Shown one piece after another: positions 1 to 7,740 of a stretch of DNA of 64,000 nt. Position numbers and translations under genes: made by a program. The number at the start of each line of letters is the position of its first letter. Within the stretch, counting starts at the first letter, position 1. Source of the stretch: Anaerolineae bacterium. GTDB taxonomy: Bacteria > Chloroflexota > Anaerolineae > Promineifilales > Promineifilaceae. The notes under the pieces are model-generated. The model ran no database searches. It saw nothing but the letters and a program-made list of their open reading frames with translations, and had not been told where the DNA came from. The stretch is taken from positions 26,245 through 90,244 of the forward strand of contig JADLAX010000006.1 in the NCBI GenBank assembly GCA_020848035.1. The letters run 5' to 3'.

Positions 1-1898
1 AGGCTGGGGATGGCGAGCTGGCTGGCCAGGTGCTGCAGCAGGGCACGCGCCTGTGCCGGGGTGGGGTAAAAGCCGAGGGTGAGGACACGGCCCTGGTCTA
101 CCCTGTTTTCCGCCAGCGCGGTTGGTTGTTCTAGACCTGACAGGTTTGCCGCAAACCTGTCAGGTCTTGCAAACTCGTAGCTTGCCAGCGGCACGGCCGT
201 TTCCACCCCCAACGTCTCAACCCAATAACTCGCTTCCCCGGCAAAGTTCTCAATCTCACTGGTGAACGGCACCGCCTGGCCCGGCGGCAGCGACTGCCAG
301 TTGGTCACCGTCACTCCCGCCAATTCGCGCAGTGCGCCGGGCAGCGGCTGGTCGGTGACCCGGTTGGACGGGGTTTTGAAGCCGGAGCGGATGCCCAGCA
401 GCAGCGTGCCGCCGTTGCTGGCATAATCTCGCAGCCGTTGGGCCAGTGCCTCGTCCGCCAGGTGGACTGTCGGGGCGACGACCAGCTTGTAGCGGCTGAG
501 ATCGGCCCCGTTGGTCCCCAACGCATTTGGCACCAAATCGACGCCGATGCCCAGGCGCAGGCAGGCGTGGTAATAGGCGTACAGGTGGCGCAGGTAGTGG
601 AAGTCCTGGCGGTGGGGCTGGAGCTGAAGCGCCCACAAATCGTCGAAGCTGAACAGGATGGCGACAGGGGCGTCTAGCGGTGCGGCGCTGAGCTGGCTGA
701 GCTGGTCCAGTTCGCCCAGCAGCGTTTGCTGGTCGCCAAAACCGACGTCGGGACGGCCGTCGTGCCCCAGCAGGCCGGAATGGTACTGCTCCTGCGCCAG
801 CAGCGTGGCCCGCCAGCGGAAGTAGACGATGTGGTCCGCCCCTTCGGCGACGGCGTGCCACACCCACAGCCGGGGCGTGCCGGGGCGAATGCCAGGGTTG
901 ACGTCGCCCCAGTTGATGTGCCCACACTGCTGCTCCATGATCCAGAACGGCCGTTGCTTCAACCCGCGCATCAACGCATGAGCCATGCTCTGCACGATGG
1001 GCTCGCCCACGTCGTAGGCGTAGACGGGGTCGTTGTGGCGCGTGTCGCTGCCCGGCGGGTACAAAATCTGCCGCCAGCGGTCCGGGTTGCCCGTGGGGTA
1101 GTTGTCCCAGGTGATAAAGTCGAGAGACTCGGCCAGGTCAAACTGGTCCAAATCCTGGTACAGCCCCATGAAGTTGTGGGTCACAAACCGCCCCGGCGCG
1201 AGCTGGCGCAGCAGGTCAATCTGCTCCTGCTGGTAGCTCACGTAAGAGTCGGACGAGAAGCGGTAAAAGTCGAGGACGTGGCTGGGGTTTTTGTAGTTCA
1301 CGTCGTCGCCGGGCGGCAATATTTGCCACCAGTTGCCGTACGTTTGCGACCAAAAAATGGTGCCCCACGCTTCGTTGAGCGCTTCGATGGTGCCGTAGCG
1401 GGCTTGCAGCCAGCTTTGGAACTCGGCGGCGCAGTCCGGGCAGTAGCAGCGGGCGGTTTTGCCGCCGCCAAGCTCGTTGTCGATTTGCCAGCCCACGACG
1501 CGGGCATCCTGACCATATCGCTGCGCCATCTGCGTGACGATCTGGCGGCTGAATTCCCGGTAAGTGAGGCTGTTGGGGCAGTATTGGCGGCGGGTGCCGT
1601 GGTTGCGGGAACGGCCGTTCCCATCCACGCGCAAAATTTCCGGATGCTGCCGGGTGAGCCAGCCTGGCGGCGTACAGGTCGGCGTGCCTAAAATAATTTC
1701 CATGCCGGAATCCGCAAAGAGGGCAATCGCCCGATCCAGCCAATCCCACTCGTACACGCCCGGTTCTGGCTCCATCCTGGCCCAGGCAAACTCCGCCAGC
1801 CGAATGATCTTCAAGCCCAACTCGCCCATCAGCCGGGCATCTTCGGCCCAGCGGGCTTCGGGCCAATGTTCAGGGTAGTAACAGACGCCAAATTTCAT
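1..1898 (-). CDS. Beta-galactosidase, glycoside hydrolase family 42 (3' end outside window)
   Basis: This gene hydrolyses terminal beta-galactosides and is the catabolic end of the sugar cluster to its right. The frame is open from the ATG at 1898 to the window edge (about 632 codons; the family is usually 650-690 aa). The N-terminus MKFGVCYYPEHWPE is typical of GH42. The acid/base Glu is in QIDNELGG (E142), the nucleophile is probably E322 in FWIMEQQCGH, and Cys107 with C151/C153/C156 (CYCPDC) match the family zinc site. A Shine-Dalgarno-like GGGAGATA precedes the start. No signal peptide is seen, so it is probably cytoplasmic. Oddity: a perfect 35-base hairpin (133-167) is embedded in frame near the C-terminus. 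Confidence 0.93.
   Translation of the reverse strand, partial: MKFGVCYYPEHWPEARWAEDARLMGELGLKIIRLAEFAWARMEPEPGVYEWDWLDRAIALFADSGMEIILGTPTCTPPGWLTRQHPEILRVDGNGRSRNHGTRRQYCPNSLTYREFSRQIVTQMAQRYGQDARVVGWQIDNELGGGKTARCYCPDCAAEFQSWLQARYGTIEALNEAWGTIFWSQTYGNWWQILPPGDDVNYKNPSHVLDFYRFSSDSYVSYQQEQIDLLRQLAPGRFVTHNFMGLYQDLDQFDLAESLDFITWDNYPTGNPDRWRQILYPPGSDTRHNDPVYAYDVGEPIVQSMAHALMRGLKQRPFWIMEQQCGHINWGDVNPGIRPGTPRLWVWHAVAEGADHIVYFRWRATLLAQEQYHSGLLGHDGRPDVGFGDQQTLLGELDQLSQLSAAPLDAPVAILFSFDDLWALQLQPHRQDFHYLRHLYAYYHACLRLGIGVDLVPNALGTNGADLSRYKLVVAPTVHLADEALAQRLRDYASNGGTLLLGIRSGFKTPSNRVTDQPLPGALRELAGVTVTNWQSLPPGQAVPFTSEIENFAGEASYWVETLGVETAVPLASYEFARPDRFAANLSGLEQPTALAENRVDQGRVLTLGFYPTPAQARALLQHLASQLAIPS
133..167. 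repeat. Perfect hairpin inside the beta-galactosidase gene
   Basis: Two 17-base arms (AGACCTGACAGGTTTGC and its exact reverse complement) flank a single central base. On the coding strand it reads in frame as R-P-D-R-F-A-A-N-L-S-G near residue 580 of the GH42 protein. The same CCTGACAGGTTT core forms the intergenic element at 28920-28977, so this looks like a mobile or spreading intergenic repeat that landed in a coding region without breaking the frame. Confidence 0.8.
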
Positions 1899-1909
1899 GC
1901 TCTATCTCC

Positions 1910-2011
1910 CTCGTTCCACGCTCTGCGTGGAATGAAGTTTTGGACGCTCCGCGTCCCTCTTGCAGCGCGGAGCGCTGCGGTCGGCATTCCCACGCTCTGC
2001 GTGGGAACGAG
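1910..2011. repeat. Intergenic palindromic element, family A (CTCGTTCCACGCTCTGCGTG)
   Basis: This 102-base nested inverted repeat lies between the FGGY kinase stop and the beta-galactosidase start. The outer arms read CTCGTTCCACGC...GCGTGGGAACGAG; each arm is itself a small hairpin (CCACGCTCTGCGTGG), and inner arms contain GACGCTCCGCGTC and GCGCGGAGCGC. A second copy of about 100 bases is at 27235-27334. REP-like elements of this wording are known from several phyla. It sits just upstream of the beta-galactosidase ribosome-binding site. Confidence 0.85.
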
Positions 2012-2017
2012 AAGAGG

Positions 2018-3517
2018 CTACTGCCAGGATTGGATGAGACGGATGGCTTGCTGCCAACGGCCGTATCCTTCCTCCAAATCGCGCGGCGGGATGGGGCACG
2101 GCTCGAAGCGGTGGTGGCTGCCGGGCAGGGGGGGCAGGCTGGCCACGTCCGGCCAGGTGCCAATTTGCAGGCCCGCCAGCAGCGCCGCCGCCCACGCCGT
2201 CGTCTCGGTGAAGGTGGGGCGCAGGATGGGGATGTTGAGCATGTCGGCCTGAATCTGGCAGGCGATGTCGCTGGCGGACACGCCGCCGCCGACCAGCATT
2301 TGCCCCATCGTCACCCCGGCGTCGCGGGCAATCGTCTCTTTGATGGCCCGAAGTTGATAGCCCAGAGCCTCCAAAAAGGCGCGCACGATGTGGCCGCGCG
2401 TTGTGCCCAGGGTCATGCCCAGCAGGGCGGCGCGGGCGTCGGGATCGTTGTACGGGGCGTCCAGGCCGGTAAAGGCGGGCACAAACATCACCCCGCCGGA
2501 GTCGGGAACGGCCGTGGCCAACCGCTCCACGTCCTCGTAATCATCAATAAACCGGGCGTTGTCCCGCATCCAACGAATCGCCGCGCCGATGACCGTGGTG
2601 GGCGCTTCCAGGCAGTACGTCTGCCGGTCGCCCAAATGCCAGGCGTTGTAGACGTTGATATTTTCCTGGTAGGGCATGTTGTCGCCCAAAAACAGCTTGA
2701 CGTAAGCGGCCGTACCGTGGGTCGATTCGGCGTCGCCGGGAATGCGGCAGCCGTGGCCAAACAGGGCCGCCTGCTGGTCGCCAATCATGGCTGTGACGGG
2801 AATGACGGCCGTTTCGCCGCCCGGTCCCGCTATCTCAATCTCGCCAAACGGATGCAGCGTCGGCGTTGCTTCCGGCAGTGCCGTCAGCGGCACGCCCAGC
2901 CAATCGAGCCACTCGGCCCAATATTGCCGGGCGCGGAAATCGTACAGCCCGGTCGCCTGCACCAGCGAGCTGTCCATGGCGTGCCCGTTGGCTTTGCCCA
3001 GCGCCGTCACCAACCAAAGCGCCGACTGCCCAATGCGCAAATGGCCCGCTTGAGCGGCTTCGCGAACGGCCGTATCGTGTGTCATGCGCCATTTCAGGTG
3101 CAGGGCGGTCATGTAGGTGCCGGGGGCGTAGCCCAGCCGCCGCTTGGCTTCGCTGGCAAAGGGGGAGTGCTCAACTTCCTTCACATACCCTTTGGTGCGT
3201 AAATCTTGCCAGGTGATGGCGCTGCTGAGGGAACGGCCGTTACGGCCGTCCCACACAAAATCCGTATTGCGCTGGCAGGTGAGGCCACAGGCGGCAATCT
3301 GGTTGGGGTGGATTTTTGCCTGGGTGATGGCTTCGGTGATAACGGCCGTTACCCCCGCCGCCACCTCCGCCGGATCCTGTTCCACCCAATCCGGCCGGGG
3401 ATGCAGCCGCGCCAGCGGCCGGTACGCATAGCCATGCACCGTGCCCGCCCCGTCAAGGATCAGCGCCCGGCTGCCGCTGCTGCCCTGATCCACCCCTAAC
3501 AAAAATGATTTCGACAT
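2018..3517 (-). CDS. FGGY-family carbohydrate kinase (glycerol-kinase-like)
   Basis: This is a 499-aa two-domain sugar or polyol kinase of the ASKHA fold, of normal length for the family. The N-terminal phosphate-1 loop is DQGSSGSRALILD (about residues 10-22). Glycerol-kinase-like signatures follow: WVEQDP near residue 45, TCQRNT near 100 and GDQQAALFGHG near 245. The C-terminal nucleotide-binding part has GGGVSASDIACQIQAD. It probably phosphorylates the imported or released sugar or polyol of this cluster; the exact substrate cannot be read from sequence. It is followed by family-A repeat 1910-2011 and then the beta-galactosidase on the same strand. Confidence 0.87.
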   Translation of the reverse strand: MSKSFLLGVDQGSSGSRALILDGAGTVHGYAYRPLARLHPRPDWVEQDPAEVAAGVTAVITEAITQAKIHPNQIAACGLTCQRNTDFVWDGRNGRSLSSAITWQDLRTKGYVKEVEHSPFASEAKRRLGYAPGTYMTALHLKWRMTHDTAVREAAQAGHLRIGQSALWLVTALGKANGHAMDSSLVQATGLYDFRARQYWAEWLDWLGVPLTALPEATPTLHPFGEIEIAGPGGETAVIPVTAMIGDQQAALFGHGCRIPGDAESTHGTAAYVKLFLGDNMPYQENINVYNAWHLGDRQTYCLEAPTTVIGAAIRWMRDNARFIDDYEDVERLATAVPDSGGVMFVPAFTGLDAPYNDPDARAALLGMTLGTTRGHIVRAFLEALGYQLRAIKETIARDAGVTMGQMLVGGGVSASDIACQIQADMLNIPILRPTFTETTAWAAALLAGLQIGTWPDVASLPPLPGSHHRFEPCPIPPRDLEEGYGRWQQAIRLIQSWQ

Positions 3518-3576
3518 GCAAAATTCCTGCTTTTTGCTCTAGTGAAAAGCTTATCTCTACCTGCGCTCATTTTGAC

Positions 3577-3645
3577 TGTCATTCCCGCGAAGGCGGGAAT
3601 CCACTCTGGTACGCAAGATGGATACCCGCCTTCGCGGGTATGACA
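3577..3645. repeat. Intergenic inverted repeat, family B (TGTCATTCCCGCGAAGGCGG)
   Basis: Two arms of about 27 bases, one starting TGTCATTCCCGCGAAGGCGG and the other ending CCTTCGCGGGTATGACA, flank about 15 bases. It lies between the HAD phosphatase stop and the FGGY kinase start, inside the sugar operon. A sister copy with the same wording is at 32733-32801. Such GTCATTCCCGCG..GGAATCC elements are widespread REP-type sequences. Confidence 0.85.
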
Positions 3646-3667
3646 CTAGCTCTGGTAAGTTTGCCTA

Positions 3668-4447
3668 CTAAATTGGTAACAATTCCCCCAAATGGTGGAT
3701 GATGTAGGTGGGGATTATATCCGATTGGGCCGCCATTGCTTCACTGGTCGCGCCCGTCAATGTCAGCGCCCCGGCCATGCCCGCGTTTAGCCCCATCAGC
3801 ACGTCCGTCTCCAGCCGGTCCCCCGTCATGATGCAGCGTTCAGCGGGCAAATTTAGCAGCCCCAAAATCGCCTCCGCCATGTATGCCGATGGTTTGCCCA
3901 CCACCGCCTCAATTTTCGTATCCGTACACGCCTCGATGGCGGCAATAACGGCCGCCGCGTCTGGCTCGCCGCCGCCTGGCACCGGGCAGTATCGGTCCGC
4001 ATTGGTGGCAAAAAAGCGCGCCCCGTGCCGGATGGCGTCAAACGCAATTTGCAGCTTGCGGTATTCAAACGTCCGGTCAAAGCTGGCAATCACCGCCTCT
4101 ACTTCGCTGGCCTCATCGGTGAGGGTGAAGCCTGCCTTTGTCAGCTCATCGCACAACGACTGCTCCCCCACCACAAACAGCTTGGCTTCCGGCATGCGCC
4201 GCTGCAAAAAATCCACCATCACGTAGGATGAATTGATCACGTCGTTGTCCGGCGTCGGCAGCCCCAGCCGCGTCAGCTTTTGCGCATATTCTTCCCGCGT
4301 TTTGGTGGGGTTGTTCGACAAAAAAACCGTCCGCTTCCCCATGGCCCGCAGTTGCGTAATCGTCTCCCCCGCGTTTGGCAGCAGTGCCTCCCCCAAATAA
4401 ACCGTCCCATCCAAATCAAAAATGTAAGCGTCAAACTCTCTCATCAT
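3668..4447 (-). CDS. HAD-IIA family phosphatase (NagD-like)
   Basis: This is a 259-aa HAD hydrolase of the IIA type (NagD / 4-nitrophenylphosphatase group). Motif I is FDLDGTVYLG (nucleophile D11, acid D13), motif II is FLSNNPTKT and motif IV is GDRLETDVLMGLNAGM. The C2-type cap lies between motifs II and III. It probably dephosphorylates a sugar phosphate or nucleotide. Its place between the ABC permease and the FGGY kinase suggests a role in the same sugar pathway. The start follows a short gap with AACCATTCACCATTC word repeats, so it is probably translated from its own or a read-through transcript. Confidence 0.88.
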   Translation of the reverse strand: MMREFDAYIFDLDGTVYLGEALLPNAGETITQLRAMGKRTVFLSNNPTKTREEYAQKLTRLGLPTPDNDVINSSYVMVDFLQRRMPEAKLFVVGEQSLCDELTKAGFTLTDEASEVEAVIASFDRTFEYRKLQIAFDAIRHGARFFATNADRYCPVPGGGEPDAAAVIAAIEACTDTKIEAVVGKPSAYMAEAILGLLNLPAERCIMTGDRLETDVLMGLNAGMAGALTLTGATSEAMAAQSDIIPTYIIHHLGELLPI

Positions 4448-4482
4448 TAAAAATTAACCATTCACCATTCACAATTAACCAT
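4446..4482. repeat. Short word-repeat gap
   Basis: The gap between the permease stop and the HAD start is made of the repeated words TTAACCATT / CACCATTCAC. It is one of several gaps in the window built from short, gap-specific tandem words. Confidence 0.5.
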
Positions 4483-4485
4483 TGT

Positions 4486-5703
4486 CTAGCCTTTAACGCC
4501 GCTGCTCGTCGCACTCTCCACAAAAAAGCGCTGCCCCAAAATGTAAATGACCATCGGCGGCAAAATGGCAATCGCCGCGCCGGCCAAAATCAGGTTGGGG
4601 CTGTCCGAAGCGCGCCCGCGCAGTACGTTTAACGACAGCGTCAGCACGTGATTGTCCACGTTTCCGGTGTTGATGACCACCAGCGGCCAAAAGAAGCTGT
4701 TCCAGGCGTACAAAAAGGTGAAGGTGGTCAGGGTGGCCAGGGCAGGGGTGCTGGCGGGCAGGAAAATGCGCATCAAGATTTGCAGCCGGTTGGCTCCGTC
4801 AATCAGCGCTGCCTCTTCAATTTCCTTGGGGATGGTGATGAAAAATTGGCGCATCAAAAAGGTGCCGTAGGCGCTAAAAATCCAGGGGATGACCAGTGAC
4901 GCCACTTTATCCACCCAGCCAATCGTGACCATGAGCTGGTACATCGGCGTTACCAGCACCACAAACGGAATCATGATGGTGCCCAGGTAAAAAACAAACA
5001 AGTTGTTGCGCCCCGGGAAGTTGAGCCGGGCAAAGGCATAACCGCCCAGTACGGAGGTCGAAAGTGTGCCCAGCACCACCAACACGGTGACCAGAATGGT
5101 GTTGCTCAGGCTGCGATCCATGTTTTGCAGGGCAATCACGTCGCTGTAATTTTCCGGCCGGGCGGTAAGCTCTTCCACCGGCTGGCTGAGGCGCACGTTT
5201 TGCAAAATTTCCACGCTGGGATCATTGGGATCCACGAAGCGGCCCAGGGCGGTTTGGTTTATCAGGGCGAGTTCCTGGGTTTGCCCATCGGTGGTTACCA
5301 GGTAAACAGGCACCTCTTCGCCATTTACCAGTACCTGCTCCGTGTTGGTGAAGCCGCCTTTGGGTTCGGCGTCGTCCAGGGGCAGCTCAAACTGTTCCCC
5401 CGGATTGGCCGGATCGACAAAGACGCCAATGCGAATATTGCTCTCCACCAGGGCCAATTCACGCTGCTCACCGTTCACCTCGCCGTAGTAGAGCGGCAGC
5501 GGCTCGTCGAAGCCGGGCATCTCGGTGGTGAGCGTTTCGCGCGGCAGCAATCGCGGCGGATAGCGGAACGTGTCTTTGGGCTCCTTGAAGGAGGTGGTGA
5601 GCATGTACAGGAACGGGAAGATCATGAAAAAGGCGAAGACGGTCAGCACCAAATAGATCAACCCGTTGCGCGTATATTGAATGGCTTTGTATGAACGTAA
5701 CAT
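4486..5703 (-). CDS. Carbohydrate ABC transporter permease (MalG type) with a large extracytoplasmic insert
   Basis: This is the inner-membrane permease of a CUT1 sugar importer. I chose the ATG at 5703 (405 aa) because further upstream the open frame only translates a hairpin repeat and because GGTGATCTG precedes it. TM1 is residues 14-36; five more TM segments follow from residue 200. The EAA loop is EEAALIDGANRLQILMRIFL. The extracytoplasmic loop between TM1 and TM2 is enlarged by about 120 residues (70-190) and contains two similar copies of a unit with G-(x)-Q-ELAL and FVDP.NP (71-110 and 133-172). Ordinary MalG proteins pass directly from RLLP to a sequence like ENY..V.AL here. It pairs with the permease upstream. 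Confidence 0.92.
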   Translation of the reverse strand: MLRSYKAIQYTRNGLIYLVLTVFAFFMIFPFLYMLTTSFKEPKDTFRYPPRLLPRETLTTEMPGFDEPLPLYYGEVNGEQRELALVESNIRIGVFVDPANPGEQFELPLDDAEPKGGFTNTEQVLVNGEEVPVYLVTTDGQTQELALINQTALGRFVDPNDPSVEILQNVRLSQPVEELTARPENYSDVIALQNMDRSLSNTILVTVLVVLGTLSTSVLGGYAFARLNFPGRNNLFVFYLGTIMIPFVVLVTPMYQLMVTIGWVDKVASLVIPWIFSAYGTFLMRQFFITIPKEIEEAALIDGANRLQILMRIFLPASTPALATLTTFTFLYAWNSFFWPLVVINTGNVDNHVLTLSLNVLRGRASDSPNLILAGAAIAILPPMVIYILGQRFFVESATSSGVKG

Positions 5704-5723
5704 CAGATCACCGTTTTTTTTTG

Positions 5724-5869
5724 CCACAGAGGGGATAGAGTGTTTAGAGATTTGCGAGCTCTTTGACAGCTCGTGAAACGTGAAACGTGACCAGGAATAC
5801 ATCACGTTTTGCGCTTCACGTTTCACGCATCACCCATTTGTCTCTGTGTTCTCTGTGGCCATTACATTC
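5724..5869. repeat. Nested hairpins between the two permease genes
   Basis: The outer arms are TTGCCACAGAGG and TCTCTGTGTTCTCTGTGGCC. The inner arms are GTGAAACGTGAAACGTGA and TCACGTTTCACG-like sequence. The whole gap is hairpin-forming, and I see no gene in it. It could modulate the ratio of the two permeases, but that is inference. Confidence 0.65.
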
Positions 5870-7561
5870 TTAACTTTCGTAGGAACTGCCGCTGGTGCGC
5901 TGGCGTTGGAATTGAACCAGGGTGGCGGCAAAAATAAGTAGGAACAGCACCCAGGCAATGGCCGAGGCGTAGCCTTGTTCAAAGCGTTGGAATCCTTTTT
6001 GGTACAGGTAGAGCACAATCGTCAGTGTGGAGTTGCTGGGGCCAGCCGGATTTTGCCCCATGATGATAAACACCTGCTCAAATACCTGCATTGCCTGAAT
6101 GACCGTGGTGGTGACCACAAAAAAGGTGGTGGGGCCAAGCAGGGGTAGGGTAACTTTCCAGAACTGCTGGCGCGGCGTGGCCCCATCGACCGTGGCGGCT
6201 TCGTAGAGTGAGCGAGGGATGTTTTGCAGCCCGGCCAAAAAGAGCACCGTGTTGAAGCCGATCCACTGCCAGGCGGCCATGATGATGACGGCCAGCAGGG
6301 CGGTGTTGCTTTCGGACAGCCAGCGAATTTGCGGATCGGTGAGGGGCAGGCCGACGGTGTTGAACAGGTCGATAAGCAGCGTTATTCCGTAGTTGATGTA
6401 GCCGATGGTGGCGTTGTACAGCCATTGCCACACCAGGGCGATACCGACTACGGCCGCTACACTCGGCAAAAAATAAACGGCGCGGAAAAAGCGCATGCCG
6501 GGCACTTTGCTGTTGAGCAAATTGGCCAGGAACAGGGCCGGAACCACGCTGAGCGGCACGGCCAGCAGCACAAATTGCAGGGTGTTGCCCAGGGCGGTCC
6601 AAAACAGCCGGTCCTGCGCGCCGATGACGTAGCTCTGGCCGAAAATGGTGAAGCGGTTGAGCTCGTCGTACTGGGTCACGTCCAGCACGTCGCTGGCCAG
6701 TTGGTCGGCATTGGCCAATGGCTCGATGTCCAGGTTAAAAATCTCGGCGTAATTTTCCAGGCCGATGAAGTTGGGCGTGCTGAAGGCGTCGGAGTCGGTG
6801 AAGCTGACGTAGAGCGAGAGGATCAGCGGCCCGGCAAAAAAGATGAGGAAGCCGAGCAGGTTGGGGGAGAGGAAGAGGTAGCCGTTGAGCATTTCGGTGT
6901 CGGCGTTGGTGGCCTGGAAGGCGTGGGCGATGGGCTGCTGCCACATGCCCCAGACCATGAGGCCAAAAAGGACGGTGGCGGTGAGGAAAACGGCCGTTTC
7001 CCACCCCCCCACCAGCGCCCCCGGAATCGTCGCCAATCCATCCAACAGCCCCACCGCAAACAAAAAGAGGATGCCCGCCAAAATGGCAATCGCCCGGCCC
7101 ACCTGCCGCACCTGCTGCTGTCGCACCAAATCGCCCTCAAACCGGTCGGTTTGAGAGCCAAGCCACAGGCCAATAAAAATCAGCGCCAAAAAAGGCAGTC
7201 CGCGGGTAAAGGTATCGGCCAGGGAATCCAGCCCGACAAACATGTTGAGCTGGTGCATGCTGCCCACCAGGGCAAACAGAAAGCCGAGGTAGTTGACGGC
7301 CAGCGACAGGTTGCGCCCGCGTGAGCGGCGCTGGTTGATGTTGTAAACGGCCGCACCACTCAACCCGCTCATCAACAGCAGCAGCACAACAAAGATGATT
7401 TTTTGCCAGACGGCCGTTTCTTCCCCCTGCCACACCAAAAACGCGCCCGCCAGCCCCGCCACGACCAAAATCGCGTGCCAGATCGTCGCCAGGCGAATCC
7501 AGAGCGCCGCCCGATCTTCCGGGGATTGTGCCTTTCGTGGATCAACAGTCGCTGTTGTCAT
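5870..7561 (-). CDS. Carbohydrate ABC transporter permease (MalF type)
   Basis: This 563-aa partner permease of the CUT1 importer is longer than the usual 300 aa. An N-terminal part (residues 1-215) carries about six extra hydrophobic segments before the canonical core, which begins near GYLFLSPNLLGFLIFF. Such extra N-terminal segments recall MalF of enterobacteria. The EAA loop reads YEAATVDGATPRQQFWKVTL (about residue 460). It lies between the binding protein and the MalG-type permease. No ATPase gene is present in the cluster, so an MsmK/UgpC-type ATPase encoded elsewhere must energise it. Confidence 0.92.
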   Translation of the reverse strand: MTTATVDPRKAQSPEDRAALWIRLATIWHAILVVAGLAGAFLVWQGEETAVWQKIIFVVLLLLMSGLSGAAVYNINQRRSRGRNLSLAVNYLGFLFALVGSMHQLNMFVGLDSLADTFTRGLPFLALIFIGLWLGSQTDRFEGDLVRQQQVRQVGRAIAILAGILFLFAVGLLDGLATIPGALVGGWETAVFLTATVLFGLMVWGMWQQPIAHAFQATNADTEMLNGYLFLSPNLLGFLIFFAGPLILSLYVSFTDSDAFSTPNFIGLENYAEIFNLDIEPLANADQLASDVLDVTQYDELNRFTIFGQSYVIGAQDRLFWTALGNTLQFVLLAVPLSVVPALFLANLLNSKVPGMRFFRAVYFLPSVAAVVGIALVWQWLYNATIGYINYGITLLIDLFNTVGLPLTDPQIRWLSESNTALLAVIIMAAWQWIGFNTVLFLAGLQNIPRSLYEAATVDGATPRQQFWKVTLPLLGPTTFFVVTTTVIQAMQVFEQVFIIMGQNPAGPSNSTLTIVLYLYQKGFQRFEQGYASAIAWVLFLLIFAATLVQFQRQRTSGSSYES

Positions 7562-7591
7562 ATCAAAACTCCAAAAAATCTAGTTGCTAGG

Positions 7592-7730
7592 GGGGTAGTG
7601 GTTAGTTGTTGGGAATGGGACACAGATTCACACAGATTTTCACAGATAATTCTTCAATCTGTGTCTATCCGTGTTCATCTGTGTCCTATTTTCAGGTAGT
7701 GGTCGCAGCACGCTTGCCACGACCACTACC
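7592..7730. repeat. Nested inverted repeat between binding protein and permease genes
   Basis: Inner arms of tandem words (GGGACACAGATTCACACAGAT against ATCTGTGT..ATCTGTGTCC) lie inside GGTAGTGG/CCACTACC words. It occupies most of the gap between the solute-binding-protein stop and the permease start. A stem here might dampen read-through into the permeases, since binding proteins are normally made in excess (inference). Confidence 0.7.
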
Positions 7731-7740
7731 CAATCAAGAC

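Noticed and set aside
726..1691. Long open frame on the plus strand opposite the beta-galactosidase
   Set aside because: It is antisense to a clear GH42 gene, has low-complexity composition (Val/Gly/Arg-rich) and no recognisable domain. The high GC and third-position bias of the real gene keep the opposite frame open.
1940..3202. 420-codon plus-strand frame opposite the FGGY kinase
   Set aside because: Mirror of a conserved kinase, with no family motif. Its start lies in the family-A repeat.
4486..5826. Longer permease start at 5826
   Set aside because: The added 41 residues translate the GTGAAACGTGAAACGTGA hairpin; a ribosome-binding site and the normal N-terminus of the family occur at 5703.
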